Positions 1 to 12,769 of a stretch of 64,000 nucleotides of DNA are shown here, in pieces. The position numbers were made by a program, and so were the translations under genes. The stretch is from Viola odorata. Lineage: Eukaryota; Streptophyta; Magnoliopsida; Malpighiales; Violaceae. The DNA lies in assembly GCA_963691705.1 (NCBI GenBank), contig OY829542.1, positions 49,641,002 to 49,705,001 on the forward strand, given 5' to 3'. Within the stretch, counting starts at the first letter, position 1; every line of letters starts with the position of its first letter. Under the pieces are notes generated by a model that was not told the origin of the DNA, did not search any database, and saw only the letters and a list, made by a program, of their open reading frames with translations.

Positions 1-42
1 ATTCTTAAATGAGCTTGTTGGATTTGTATATTAGCGTTTCAG

Positions 43-210
43 TTTAAACAACAAGCAGAAGCTGCGGCAAATACACAAACGCAACCTGTGGCGCCAGCTA
101 CTGCTACAGTAAAGATAGAGAAGAAAAGGAAGAAGATTGTTGCCAGCCCCATCTTGATTTTTTCTGTTATTTTTTTCATGTTTTTTTGGGTGACATTTGA
201 AGTTTGTTAG
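43..210 (+). CDS. Partial gene: internal or late exon, product unknown
   Basis: A good 3' splice site (TTTCAG) ends at base 42. An open frame of 55 codons follows to a TAG at 208-210. The first half reads as normal coding sequence: Gln/Ala/Thr-rich, then a basic Lys-rich stretch (KIEKKRKK). The last 20 or so residues are hydrophobic and come from a T-rich tract, so they may be a C-terminal membrane anchor or simply 3'-UTR read through. The rest of the gene lies left of the window. I do not recognise the family. A second exon-like segment at 525-608 may belong to the same transcript. Confidence 0.35.
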   Translation, partial: FKQQAEAAANTQTQPVAPATATVKIEKKRKKIVASPILIFSVIFFMFFWVTFEVC

Positions 211-524
211 ATAAAATAAAATATAGTGTCCTATTATTTGTGGGAAATGCCAAACCTTTTGGTTGCATCCTTAACTGTTTTCTAACTTCACCTATTCATG
301 GACCTGGCTAGCATTTACATTTAGGAATGCTTTGATTCCCTATTGCTGAAAGGAGGATGTTGAACTTTGCAACAATGGATAATTATGCATTGTACTTGTT
401 GTTGGTATTGGAAATGAAATGTGCATTTCATTTTTGTCACTAGGGTACATCGAATTGGATTTCTTGTCAACTTGATTCTGTTCTTATTTTATGGTACCTC
501 TAATATTCTGTTTTATGATTTCAG

Positions 525-608
525 GTGCAGTATCATTTACGTAATGGAGGAGATCACTTGCTTGCTTGGACTAAAATTTGCAGTGGAGATGGGAGTTTGT
601 ATGGTTAA
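525..608 (+). CDS. Probable terminal exon, product unknown
   Basis: An acceptor (GATTTCAG) ends at 524. It is followed by 27 codons in phase 0 and a TAA at 606-608. The peptide (starts VQYHLRNGGDHLLAW, ends GDGSLYG) has ordinary protein composition, unlike the low-complexity sequence around it. It could be the last exon of the gene entering from the left edge, as an alternative or addition to the TAG-ended exon at 43-210. No family assigned. Confidence 0.35.
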   Translation: MQYHLRNGGDHLLAWTKICSGDGSLYG

Positions 609-1984
609 TCTGTTGGTGATGAATCTGATGATATGTTGTTGTTGTTATTGTTGTTTTTGCCCTCTCCAATACTGCATAGCAAAACAGAATTGTTGTTTAT
701 GTATGGCAAATTGTTGGACAATTTGTATGCCAAAAATTGCTGGGCGGTTGGAGCTATTTATTTACCAACCCTCCATTATATTTTGTATGCCAAAAATTGC
801 TGGACAATTTGATGGAAAATTTCTGAAAAAATGGTTTAAATTGCTGTAAATGAATCACAATTTCGGAAATTTCAGAAATTTCAGAAATCCAAGAATTCCC
901 GAAATTTTGAATTGAAAATTCGGGATCGGGACTCGATTTTTCAACTTCGAGATCGGAACCAAAAAAACTAAATTCGGAATACCCGAAATTTTTCCAGTCG
1001 GGATTCGAAAATCACGAATACCCGACTGGGCAGCCCTAGACTTGCCCCACGTAGACTAGAAGTCTAGAACTAACTGTTCAAGCAAACAAAAATTCGAAAT
1101 GGATAACATTCATCTGATTTTCCATATGCTGATGCGTGAAATCTGATCACCAAAAGAAAAAGAATGCTAATGATTGAAAATTAGTAGGTGCCACATCACA
1201 TGCGTCCAGCATATGGTACAGTGCTGTTCCTAACAAATTAACGTTTCAAAAAATTGGGCCCGAAGTGGGCTATAAAATACTTCCTCAACTACATGTCCCA
1301 GCCCAATTATAAAACATGTATTGGGTATATTCTTTCACAACGTTGTCAATCCGTACCGATGAGTGTTTCGGTTTTGCCAATAATACATAATATTTCGGCC
1401 TTTTTGTATTTATAAATATAAATTTACAAACATTCAACACACTTATGATACATTTTTTAGTATATATTAAGATGAGACATATCGACCATACCGTCCAGTA
1501 TGATACCAAATTGATAACATTGTTCTTTTATCATTCTCATTTTTACTACTCGGTTTAGATTTTTTACAGTCATGACTGCAATTTCAAGAAGTGTGTAATC
1601 TTCTGGCAATTAAATTATATAGATTCAAGTAAATTATAAAAAATATTGTACTAGTTGAATATGAGAAATGAAATTGAAGACTAAAGAGCGTTGAAAAGTT
1701 GAAAATTATTGACTTGGTGGTAGTTGAGCAGATTCCTGCCTCAACCTCATTTCTCTGCTCTTCTTCGATCGACCGATCCCATCGTCAAGGTTAGCTTCTT
1801 TTAATTTGATTCCATCGATCAGTCTTGAATCTTGAATAATTAATTTTGATTGGATTGATTTGATATTGGATTATCTTTGGGCTGGTGTTTCTTAATTAGG
1901 GTTGTTCTTCGATTATGACACTACAGCTCTCATCTACTTAACTTCAATTTGATGAGAGTTATGGTCTATTGTTGGTTTTTATTA
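609..1984. other. Non-coding stretch with short repeats
   Basis: No convincing gene. A direct repeat, TGTATGCCAAAAATTGCTGG, occurs at 724 and again at 784. Bases 860-1040 are rich in self-complementary AATTTCGGAA/CCCGAATT words and end in GGGCAGCCCTA, which resembles a degenerate transposon end. A pyrimidine-rich stretch near 1740-1800 looks like a transcript leader, but no ORF follows it. Confidence 0.5.
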
Positions 1985-2217
1985 CTCTCTCCGTGCATAA
2001 ATAATTGTCATTTTGACTTTGGGCACGCATTTTAAGGAGATCGGGTGACTCACTATTTGAGACAATTTTACCCCGAATTTTTTCTCGGACGTACGTTAAA
2101 GATTAACGTATGTTCGAAAAAAAGTACGAAATTTTTTAGGGTCAAATAGTGAGTTATCCGACCTCCTTAAGATGCGTGCCCAAAATCAAAGCGTCTATTA
2201 AAAATGGACGGAGGGAG
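1985..2217. mobile_element. Stowaway-like MITE, copy 1
   Basis: The element is 233 bp, flanked by TA on both sides. It starts CTCTCTCCGT and ends ACGGAGGGAG, and is nearly palindromic throughout. The centre carries ACGTACGTTAAAGATTAACG and the arms carry CACTATTTGAGACAATTTT and its inverse. It has no coding capacity. The CTCCCTCCG-type ends and TA target match the mariner-like elements at 10676 and 12453, which are plausible sources of transposase. Confidence 0.85.
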
Positions 2218-2219
2218 TA

Positions 2220-4924
2220 GTTCTTAAGTTGCTGCTGGGTAAGGAATTGATGGTTGACGAGATGGATCAGAACGAAAAGATGAAAGAAGATATTTACCAT
2301 CTTTTATTATTTTTCAGGACATTTTGGGGAAAACAGAATGTCAGGATTTCAAGAAAGAAGTTCTGTAACGAGAAACAATACTTAACCAACAAAATGATGT
2401 CACCTCACCATTTCTATAATTATTTTCTTTTTTAATATCCCAAATTGAATAAATCCCTAGGTGCAAATTGGGTTTAGTAAAAGACATTTCTTTTATTTAT
2501 TTATTTTTCTTTGTGAATTCATCGTGAAATCACTTAGAATTGTACACTAGGATAATGAGTTTTGATTAATTTGGTCAGAATATGTAATCACATGTTGCTC
2601 TGCTTTATAGAGACATTTTTGTAATAATGTGAAAATAGTTTTACAAAAATGGTTAAACATATACAAACATCAATATTATCAACTGCACAATAATACAATG
2701 CACAACATCGCACTAATTCTAAAATAAAAAATATCATGTGACATAACAAATATTTCCTTAAAAAAAATACTTTGAAATCAAAATCTTAATTGAATGAATC
2801 CAAACAAACATATAGACAAATAAAGAATTTCGATAATGCAGTTAGTAATATTTAAAAGGTTACGCAAACTTTTTTTAAAATAGTTGAAGAGATCAAATAT
2901 TTTTTAATGTAGCTTAATTATGTATATAAAAATAGGTAAAGGATAAAGTGGAAGCGAAGAATTAAACACCTAAAAAAGAAATAAATAAAAAAAATGTTAG
3001 TTTTTACATGCTGAAAGAATATTTTTTACATTTTTTTTAAAGAAATAAAGAGTTAGATAAATGCTTATTAATATCTAAAGGGTTAGATATATTTTTCTTT
3101 CTAATTGAGGCTATGAAATGTTTTCCAATACATCTTAGCTATGTGTAAAAATAATAAGAGGTAAAAGAGTAAGAGACATTGAATTAAAGAATTAGGAAAA
3201 TAAAATAAAATTATAAGAGATGAAATAACTCACACAATTTAATTAATTGATCCAATAAATAAATAATCTTACCTAATTATAAAAAATAAAAATTCAATAA
3301 TTATAGTGATGAAAATAAAATTAAACTTTATTCATAGATTCACTCGACTCATTCATAATATTAAAAAAATACCACCTATCATAATATATATTTACCATAA
3401 ATTAAAAAAATGTATATATATAAATCTAACGATAAGAAGGTAAATCCAATTGGAAAAATTATTTATAGCATTAACTAATTATTTCTCTACAAATTATTTA
3501 TAAATGATACTTCAAATTTACATTTATACAACAATCTCATGTTTTAAAACAACATATATAAACTTAACAACCTAAAGGAAAATTATTTTGATTAAAAAAC
3601 TAACTAAACCCCTTTGCCAAACAACATACCTATAATAAAAAGTAACAATTTATCACCTGCGCAACGCGCAGGTCAATACCTTGTGTATGTTAAAATGTTG
3701 AGTAGTGATAGAGCTACAAACTTTTATAGAAAAAGTACACATGTCATTTTCAAATTCACTTGCTAGTTATTTATTTAAATAAAAATAATAATATAATCTA
3801 ATTAGGAAGAGATAAACTCCAATCATATCTTAACACATCATTTGGTACAAAATAGTTTATAAAATAATTTGTATCTCAAACATTAATGTTCTTTCAAAAT
3901 TAAGCTAAAAAAAATTATTGGTGAGAAATAAGGAAGTTTATAAGTAGAATTTTAGTTATGGACAAAAAATTGGGGAGTGGATCACCTAGAGTGACACCCC
4001 AATTAATTAGAATCCAATGACTAATAAAACACCACCCCCACCCTGCACAAACGGTTCTTCAATTATTTGATTTCTTTCAACTATTTATTCTATATTATTT
4101 TAACCAATTCAAAATATAGTTAATAGCCTTTAAGAATCATTTTTTATCTTATCAATTTGGTGTGGAAAATGTAAAAATATCCTCTCTTTTTAGTTAATCA
4201 ATTACATCATTAACATGAAAAAAATACACATGTATTTCAAAATTACATTATTAATTTACTATAAAAAAATTTCATTACGTCCACACACAAAAAATCAATG
4301 ATAATAGTTTTAATCGAACTGGAAAATAAAGAAATACTAATATAGTTCTTTTACAATTCTTTTAAAAAATATTTTTTATTTATTAAAAATTTAAATTATG
4401 AGGTGAAAATTTATCTATCATTGAATTCTTTCTAATTGAGATGCCACTTGTCTAACGGGACACTTGAGGGTACTTGAGGGAATTAAAACTTAAGGGAACT
4501 AAAACTTGAGGGGATCCACCCAAAAAAATGATATTAGTAAAAACTAGTCTCATAAAAATACGATCAGATCATGAGACCTAGGTTAAAAATGAACAATTTT
4601 TTTACCATTTAATAACAAATAATGTTGGTATTCTAAAATATTATCGCCCGTACAAATTCCCGGATATAATTTGATTAAATCCAAACCTAAATTGACATTT
4701 TTTCTTTCTTTCCAATTTCCAAACGATAGTATATTTATTTATTTATATATTTAGAGTATCTTATAGAGTCTTCTCACAAACGTGAATACGTGTTTGTTAA
4801 ACTAAGATTTTTTTTTATTCGTATATATTTAAGTAAAAAAAATAGTAAAAGTAGCATCTATATTTCACTATTTTTTCTTCTTTTCTTCCATTTATTTATT
4901 TATTTCAGAACCCAAAATATACTT
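2220..4924. other. Gene-free AT-rich stretch
   Basis: Very AT-rich with runs of short A/T words. I see no supported gene; the 68-codon frame at 2229 lacks coding character. The only structured feature is the GC hairpin at 3656-3672. Confidence 0.6.
3656..3683 (+). other. Helitron-like 3' hairpin (degenerate)
   Basis: A 7-bp perfect stem (CCTGCGC/GCGCAGG) with a 3-base loop is followed 11 bases later by CTTG and then T. Plant Helitrons usually end in a GC hairpin about 10 bases before CTAG or CTRR, inserted at A/T. The hairpin and spacing fit, but the terminal tetranucleotide does not match exactly and no 5' end could be fixed in the AT-rich DNA to the left. Confidence 0.3.
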
Positions 4925-4933
4925 TTTTCTAAA

Positions 4934-6520
4934 GGGAAAAGTCAGAATTTGGCACCTGTACTTGTATTGATTGACTAATTTGGCACCTCCACTTGACTAA
5001 TATGACACTTTTGACACTCGTCATTGACGTCGTCCGTCCTCCACCGTTAAGTGCTGACGTGGCATGCCTTGACGTCGTCCGTCCTCCACCGTTAAGTGCT
5101 GACGTGGCATGCCACGTGGCATGACACATCATCAACATGATGACGTGGCGTGCCACGTCATCAAATAATATAATTAATATTAAAAAATTCATAAAAAAAT
5201 ATAATTAATTTTAAAAATTCAAAAAAAAATATAATTAATTATAAAAATTCAGGAAAATAATGTAAATAATTTTAAAAATTAAGAAAATTTAATTTAATTA
5301 ATTATAAAAATTATAAAAATTACTTTAATTAATTTTAAAAATTCAGAAAATTAATATAATTAATTTTAAAAATTCAGAAAATTAATTTTAAAAATTCAAA
5401 AAAAAATATAATTTTTTTAAAAAATAATGTTATTAATTTTAAAAATTCAAAAAAATACTTTAATTAATTTTAAAAATTCAGAAAAATAATTTAATTAATT
5501 TTAAAAATCCAAAAAAATATTGTAATTAATTTTTAATTTCTTGGGTTGATCTTCATATTTAGTTTATGCTTGGGTTTGCCGAATTGGCAGCGGGGGATAG
5601 TGTTCCCACTCCGATTTTGGCGCCAAATCTGTTGTGGCGGTGGTGTGGTGGTGATCTGCTGAGAAGCATGTGGTGTGGTGGTGGTGCTCTAGATTTGCTA
5701 CAACGGTACAGACTATTGTAGTTGCCGGTTATGGTAGGAGTTTCAGCGGGCTTGGGTTTCCAGCCGCTGATCATGAAAATTATTAATTTCCTGGATAGAT
5801 CTTCATATTTAGTTTATGCTTGGGTTTGCCGAATCAGCAGTGGGGGATGGTGTTCCCACTCCAATTCCGGCGTTTCCAGCCACTAGTCATGAAAACTAAT
5901 TACATTTCTGCGTTTTTAAAATTAATCACAGTATTTTTCTACATTTTAAAAATTAATTAAATTATTTTTCTAAATTTTTAAAATTAATTAAAGTATTTTT
6001 TGAATTTTTAAAATTAATAACATTATTTTAAAAATAAATTAAAAGTAATTATATATTTTTTAAAATTTTTAAAATTAATTTTCTGAATTTTTAAAATTAA
6101 TAATATTAATTTTCTGAATTTTTAAAATTAATTATATTATTTTTCTTAATTTTTAAAATTAATTAAAGTATTTTTTATAATTTTTATAATTAATTAAATT
6201 AAATTTTCTTAATTTTTAAAATTATTTACATTATTTTCCTAAAATTTTATAATTAATTATATTATTTTTTTGAATTTTTAAAATTAATTATTTTATTTTT
6301 ATGATTTTTTAAAAATTAATTATATTATTTGATTGTGATTAAGTGTCATGCCACGTGGCATGCCACGTCAGCACTTAACGGTGGAGGACGGACGGCGTCA
6401 ACGACGAGTGTCAAAAGTGTCATATTAGTCAAGTGGAGGTGCCTTTTAAATCGTTTTACCGAAGGAGGTGCCAAATTAGTCAATCAATGCAAGTGCAGAT
6501 GCCAAATTCTGACTTTTCCC
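4934..6520. mobile_element. Non-autonomous MULE-like element, long TIRs
   Basis: The 1,587-bp element has inverted ends of about 200 bp starting GGGAAAAGTCAGAATTTGGC. It is bracketed by a 9-bp direct repeat, TTTTCTAAA (4925-4933 and 6521-6529), the target-duplication length of Mutator-like elements. Inside the TIRs are stacked TGACGTGGCATGCCACGT palindromes. Further in, each arm is AT-rich with repeated AATTAATTTTAAAAATTCA words, also inverted between arms. The core (5560-5880) holds a direct duplication beginning CTTCATATTTAGTTTATGCT. No transposase frame is present. The short frames here are TIR translations. Confidence 0.85.
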
Positions 6521-6897
6521 TTTTCTAAACTTATTATGCCTGACATCCCAAGCAAAGAAGCATATCCACATACCAAAAAGAAAAGAAAAGAGAAGCATAT
6601 CCCACATGGATGCCAATTTTTGCCTGTTGGGGCATGATGCATTGACAATTTGTTTGCAACTTGTTTCTCTGGTTCATACGCCCACTCCTTCGCACGATAC
6701 TTTTTCATGTACAGAGCATTCAAACCAGGACATAGACACTGACACCACACCAGAACGCCCATAGCCATCAACCACGATGAGCACTGAGCACACCAGCTTG
6801 CCCATTGTCATCTCCATCTCCTCCCTGTAATCTATTTCCTTGAAACAAACATAAAAAAGTACTGGGAAAAAAACACACATTATAGAGTTAGCTTTAA

Positions 6898-9800
6898 ATG
6901 AAGTACTTCTTCACTCTATGGGCGCATGTCTCCATTTTCTTGATGCTAACAGCAGAGACATTACTGGTTGCTCTCGCTCAGTCTCACATACCAACTACTC
7001 TTGATGGCCCTTTTAAGCCTGTAACTCGAAAGTTTGATCCTTCGTTACGGTTAGGAAGCGATGACTTGCCAATGAGCCATCCCAGGCTTAAGAAGAATGT
7101 GACCTCTAACTTTCCAGAGCAGGTTTCAATCGCTCTCTCGTCACCAACTTCAATGTGGGTTTCTTGGGTCACTGGTATATTGGTCTTTGCTCTTAAAAGT
7201 TTCAAGCTTTTTACTGGACTTGATGAATTCTGAATTGGGGTTTTGTTAAATTTGCATTTTTTAAGTGTTTGTTCATTTCATGGTTTGTAATGATGTGAAA
7301 GTTTGTTGCTTTATTTTGGTGAATTGGGGTTTGTTGCATTTGCTTGTTTTTTAAGTGTTTGTTGATCTCATGATTTGTAATGATGTGAATTTTTGTTGCT
7401 TTATTTTGGTGGGTGGTTGTTTGTTCAGGAGATGCACAGATTGGTTCTAATGTGATTCCACTTGATCCTGCTTCTGTGGCAAGTGAGGTGTGGTATGGGG
7501 AAGAAAGTGGAAAGTATACCCATAAGCGAAAGGGGAGTTCAACAGTTTATAGTCAATTATACCCATTCGAGGGACTTTCGAATTACACTTCTGGCATCAT
7601 TCACCATGTGAGAATTCATGGTAAACAAGCGTCTCCAATTTTGTTTTTCCAAGTTTTTACTATCATCGTGTCGTCTCATATACAGTTGGAATTGTAAGCA
7701 TAGATTGGATTGGGTAGAAACTTGAAACATTGTAGAATGACTTTGTTGGGATGATCGGCAATCTGGTAAACCCTTTTTATGATGGTTTCTCTTTTCTCTG
7801 GCAGGTCTTGAACCCGGGAAAAAGTACTATTACAAGTGTGGAGATAGCTCTATTCCAGCAATGAGTCACGAATATGTATTTGAGACACTACCATTGCCTA
7901 GTCCAAATTCATATCCTCGCCGCATAGCAGTCATTGGAGATCTGGGTCTTACGAGTAATTCAACCACGACAATAGACCATCTTACGATGAATGATCCATC
8001 ATTAATTTTAATGGTCGGAGACTTAACTTATGCAAACCAATACCTTACAACTGGCGGTAAAGGAGCTCCCTGCTACTCATGTGCATTCCCTGATGCACCA
8101 ATTAGAGAAACATATCAACCCCGTTGGGATGGCTGGGGAAGGTAACTTTCCATGTAGGACAAAATTTAATAAATCCTTGAAAATATAAATTTGTTGATTA
8201 TAACTTTGAGTCTATATACCTCCTAAATGCTTGAAATTTACTATCATGTAGAAGTTTTCTCATGTAAAGTTGTCAGTTTTAACCGAATCCGTTGATCTAT
8301 CCACTAGGGATTAGGCCAATGAATTGACCACTTATATGCAATACATAGCATGCTATTTCTTATATGTGGAGATTTGGATTCTTTTTATTTACTTGAAAAT
8401 TGAAATATAGTGAACTTCAATGGAACTAGAATTCTTCTTATAAATGTTAATTCCTTGACAAGTCATGTTTGTGTGGACTTATCAAGACAGTTTAATTGGA
8501 AGTTCAGGTTCATGGAGCCACTGATCTCAAAAGTTCCTATGATGGTCATTGAAGGCAATCATGAGATCGAACCTCAAGTTTCTGGAATAACTTTCAAGTC
8601 ATATTTGACTAGATATGCGGTTCCATCTAAGGAGTCTGGTTCCAACAGTAATTTCTACTATTCCTTCAATGCTGGAGGAATACATTTTATTATGTTGGGA
8701 GCTTATGTTGACTACAATTGTACTGGTACTGAGGCATTTCCTTTTCCTGACCCTGCTTAATTTTCCACATGATGAAGATGCATATCTTATTTCAAGTATT
8801 TGAAACACCTTTCAAACTAAAAGGTTCTACTGGTTTCAATTCCAGGTTCACAGTACTCTTGGCTAAAGAAAGACCTTAACAAAGTAGATCGCACTAAGAC
8901 ACCTTGGCTGGTAGCTGCATGGCATGCGCCTTGGTATAATAGCTATTCCTCTCACTATCAGGAGTTTGAATGCATGAGGTTGGAAATGGAAGAACTTCTC
9001 TATAAATACCGTGTTGACATTGTCTTTTCTGGTCATGTAAGTTGGGATTCATTGCATTTAGCTCTCAGTAATGTTTATGTATTTGCAACCCTGCTATAAG
9101 CCGTGATATAGTACATAGAATACTGGGAGTTTGAAATATATCCTTTTGTCTTTTCTGTAAGCATGGGTGGCGAATGAACCTTCCATGGTGGAACAAGGAA
9201 AACAATAGAGGAATTATCGATATGCTAATTTCAAACTGTTTGCTTGATCAGAAGTTGTGGCAGAACACATATTGCACATGAGACTGTCTTCTGTTCTAAA
9301 TGGAATAACACATTCTGTCCATTTTGCAGGTGCATGCTTATGAGCGAATGAATAGAGTCTACAATTATACATTGGATCCATGTGGTCCTATTTACATAAC
9401 AGTTGGAGATGGTGGAAATATCGAGAAAGTTGATGTTGATCACGCAGATGACCCTGGAAAGTGCCCGTCAGCTGGAGACAACACACCGGAATTTGGAGGG
9501 GTATGCCATATGAATTTTTCTTCTGGTCCTGCTAAGGGAAATTTTTGTTGGGATAGACAACCAGAGTGGAGTGCAGTAAGAGAAAGCAGCTTTGGGCATG
9601 GAATACTCGAGGTATGATAGAGAACCATGTGGTACTTCTTTCATATATAATCCCGGGGAAAAGAGCATTGGGAAGATTCTGTCATATTCCTGGATCATAT
9701 TTGGGACACTGCATGCACTTTAGTTTCATTTGCCACATTATTGATTGAATTCTGACTTGTGTATTGTGCCTATATACTTTGTTGATGGGTTTAATGCCAA

Positions 9801-10105
9801 ACTTAAGACGAAAGTTTGGCAGATACGAAACACTAGTATTGTTCAGATGATGAAAATGCGATCTAGTAGTAAAATTTATTCATCGGACGAATGCACATGC
9901 ATATTCATGTGTATTTAGTCTCATGGTACTAATTAGGAGTGACTTTTGTGGTTTTGTTATGCAGGTTATGAATTCTACATATGCGTTTTGGTCTTGGCAC
10001 CGAAATCAGGATATTTACAAGGATGACAGCCACGGCGATCAAATTTACATAGTTCGACAACCAGAACTGTGTTTTGCCTCAACATCTTCACAAGTGTTTC
10101 TCTAA
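6898..10105 (+). CDS. PAP15: Purple acid phosphatase, PAP15/phytase-like
   Basis: Seven exons: 6898-7174, 7429-7620, 7805-8141, 8508-8725, 8846-9036, 9330-9611, 9965-10105. All junctions are GT-AG and stay in frame, giving 545 aa, the usual size for this subgroup. The N-terminus is a signal peptide, so the product is probably secreted or vacuolar. A fibronectin-like N-terminal domain is followed by a metallophosphoesterase domain with all five metal-binding blocks: GDLGLT, GDLTYAN, GNHE, AWHAPWY and GHVHAYER. These bind the Fe(III)-M(II) centre, and the Tyr in block 2 gives the purple colour. The family hydrolyses phosphomonoesters; the PAP15/PAP23 group includes phytases. Subgroup assignment rests on overall sequence feel, without an alignment. 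No disabling mutation is visible. Confidence 0.9.
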
Positions 10106-10673
10106 CTCAACTTCTACTCTCAAATGCATCACATCACATTCTTTTCTAATGTTAAAAGCAAACATTATACTGTTTAAAACCTGTTTTCCATTTTGGTCAA
10201 TCTTTTGAACTTTTTGTTTTTTGGTTGTTGCTATTTTTGATAGCGAGAAGAAGGTAGTGATCCTAAACATGACAACAACAGGAGGGACATGTCATAAGTA
10301 AGGCAGTGGATCTGCCGGCTAAATGTACATCATTCCTTTCATTACTGATACAGTACTTGTAATAACTGCATATCTTCTTTGCGTAATGCTATGGCTTTTA
10401 ACAAGTTACTTGTTGTGCCCCTTAGGTTTCATGAATTACACAATTTCATCTCTAAGGTTTCATGGATTATACACTTTCATCCCTAAGATTTCTTACCCCC
10501 AATTTTGGTCCTCCACATTTATAAACTTAAGTTTCTTACATTAATGTGATGACAAAACCTTTCATCGTAACTAATAATGCAATAATACTTTTAATGATCT
10601 GTTTAATAAAACTATTAAATATCCTTATTATATTTTCTCACAAATTTAGATTGACACTCTTAAATCTCTTTAA
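10106..10673. other. PAP 3' flank
   Basis: Holds the 3'-UTR and downstream spacer of the phosphatase gene. No further gene is seen before the left end of the first mariner-like element. Confidence 0.5.
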
Positions 10674-10675
10674 TA

Positions 10676-12452
10676 CTCCCTCCGGACTCTTTTAATGACG
10701 ATTGTGTCCTCTTGGCCTCTGAAAAATCACTAGCGTCCCATTGGTTGTATTTTTGCCCAAAAAAGGCGCTACAATGAAAACCAGAAATATTCAAACTGAG
10801 TTTTTTCGAAGTTGCGCCAAAACCTGAAAATAAAGTGAAATTTGAAGTTGTGCCAAAACCTGAAAACTTAAATTCTGTTTTATTCCCCCTTTTTACACTT
10901 TTACTTGTCTACTCTCTCCAGTCTCCACATACTTATTCAATCAATTCCTAACTTTTGATTTTCTGTTTATACCAACCAACCAAAATTATGAATCCTTTGT
11001 TCCTTGATCTTTTGGAAGAGAATCCACCTCTACAACCACATCTTCAAGTAGTATGTCGTCAACCAAATCCACTTTCTGAAGAACCAGAATTCAATGGAGA
11101 AGATGATCGTGGCAATGCGTTTACAGGAAGTGGAGGAGCCGAAGAAATGATCGATTTAAATATGGACCCGAATCCCGGTACGATTTATTTATATGGGTTC
11201 TTATTTCATTTACTCAACTTATAACATTTTAGTAACGTAACTGATATACGATTATGTTGTTATTGTTATACTTGAATGAATCTGTCCTCAATCAGAAAAG
11301 GAAAGAGCTGACTAATGCGGAAAGGAATGTTGCATATGGAATGCTTTTGTATCAGAGTTGAAAAGGGATAAAAAGAAAGGGGTCAACTAGGGAAGTGGCT
11401 GAATTGTTTAACGTCTCAATGAGAACCATCCAAAGGTTGTGGAAAAGGGGAAAGGAATCCGGGATCCACGAAACATCGAACAGTAGAGCTAAAAATTGTG
11501 GCCGGAAGAGGGTCCAAATTGATTTGGACAGTATTCGAGAAATCTCTTTGAGACGGAGAACCACTCTGAGATCTCTAGCTGATGCTCTTGGTGTGTCTAA
11601 GAGTTTCCTTAGGAAGAGAATGAAAAGTGGAGAACTCCGGCGCCATAGCAATGGCCAACATTAACAGAGGAAAATCGTCACCGAAGGTTGCAACATTGTC
11701 TATCAATGATAGACCCCTCTACTTCTGATGGTAACAATCTGACCTTCTTCAACATGGAAAATGTTATCCATATCGATGAGAAATGGTTTCAGATGACGAG
11801 GAAGATTCAAACCTACTACTTGGTGGCCGATGAAGATGATCCAGTAAGAACTATCAAATCATTAAATTTTGTGCCTAAAATAATATTTTTAGCAGCGGTT
11901 GCTAGGCCTAGGTATGATTCTCAAGGGACTTGCACATTTAATGGTAAAATAGGAGTATTCCCATTAGTTCACGAGGTTGCCGCAATTAGGTCGAGTGGCA
12001 ATAGGATGGCTGGAACACTTGAATTGAAGGCAATCACGAAAATTGATAGGCATGTAATTCGGAATTTCATGATTACTAAGATTTTACCGGCCATTAAGGA
12101 CAAGTGGCCAAGGAATAACATCATAGAACCAATCATAATACAACAAGATAATGCTAAGACACATATTCCCGAAGATGACGCAGAGTTTATTGGTGTAACT
12201 CACACATTGGGTCTTAATGTTAAGATACTCTGTCAACCCCCTAATTCCCCGGATCTAAATGTGTTGGACTTGGGATTTTTTAGAGCCATACAATCATTAC
12301 AAGAGAAAAAAATGTGCTATAAATGTTGCTCAATTGGTTAAAGTTGTTGAGGAAGCATTTTGTGAATTTTCAGACAAGAAGAACAACAACATATTCATAA
12401 CACTTCAGTCTTGTATGAGTGAGCTTATGAAAATCTTGGGTTCCAACACATA
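10676..12452 (+). mobile_element. Mariner-like element MLE1, truncated
   Basis: The left end is CTCCCTCCGGACTC, preceded by TA (10674-10675). A decayed transposase gene fills the body. The right end is missing: sequence stops inside the transposase frame, at the Tyr of GSNTY, exactly where the TA and left TIR of MLE2 begin. The missing 3' part and right TIR do not reappear after the right end of MLE2 at 17826. Confidence 0.8.
10988..12452 (+). pseudogene. MLE1 transposase (DD39D), broken
   Basis: A plant mariner-type transposase relic. The N-terminal part (from ATG 10988) is acidic and contains DLNMDP. An apparent intron runs from about 11178 to 11295. The helix-turn-helix region begins near RTIQRLWKRG (about 11420). 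Catalytic aspartates are in HIDEKW, QQDNAKTH and NVLDLGFF, with 39 residues between the last two, so DD39D. Damage: TGA at 11359-11361, frameshift near 11655-11665, a second frameshift in the A-run near 12310, and loss of the C-terminus at 12452. The intron phase also does not join cleanly. It cannot give active enzyme. Confidence 0.85.
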
Positions 12453-12769
12453 CTCCCTCCGTCTCCCATTATCTGTCGTTTGGGCAAAAAAATGGAGGGG
12501 CAAAATTAACTGTCGTCCAGGATATTCGAGCCCTCTAGCACAGTGGGTTGACATTGTTACCCCTGAACGACATGTCGTTTTCCCAAGAAACTACATGTCA
12601 CACATGGCCTTAGAGGGAAACGAAAATGTATTCCGCGGGAGTTTGAATTTTGATTGAAAGGACGCGAACAGAGGTGCAGGGCTGGTCAGCATCCATGTCG
12701 ATTACTTCTCTCTCTCTTTCTCCTCGCATTTGTTAAGCTCTCTTCTTCAAAAAAAGTTAGGGGTTGTAG

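Noticed and set aside
421..849. 142-codon ORF
   Set aside because: Only 525-608 has coding character, and it is better read as a terminal exon; the rest is T-rich intron/UTR and repeats.
6329..6771. Short ORFs around the right MULE TIR
   Set aside because: They translate the TIR palindromes and match the inverse frames at the left TIR; no independent coding signal.
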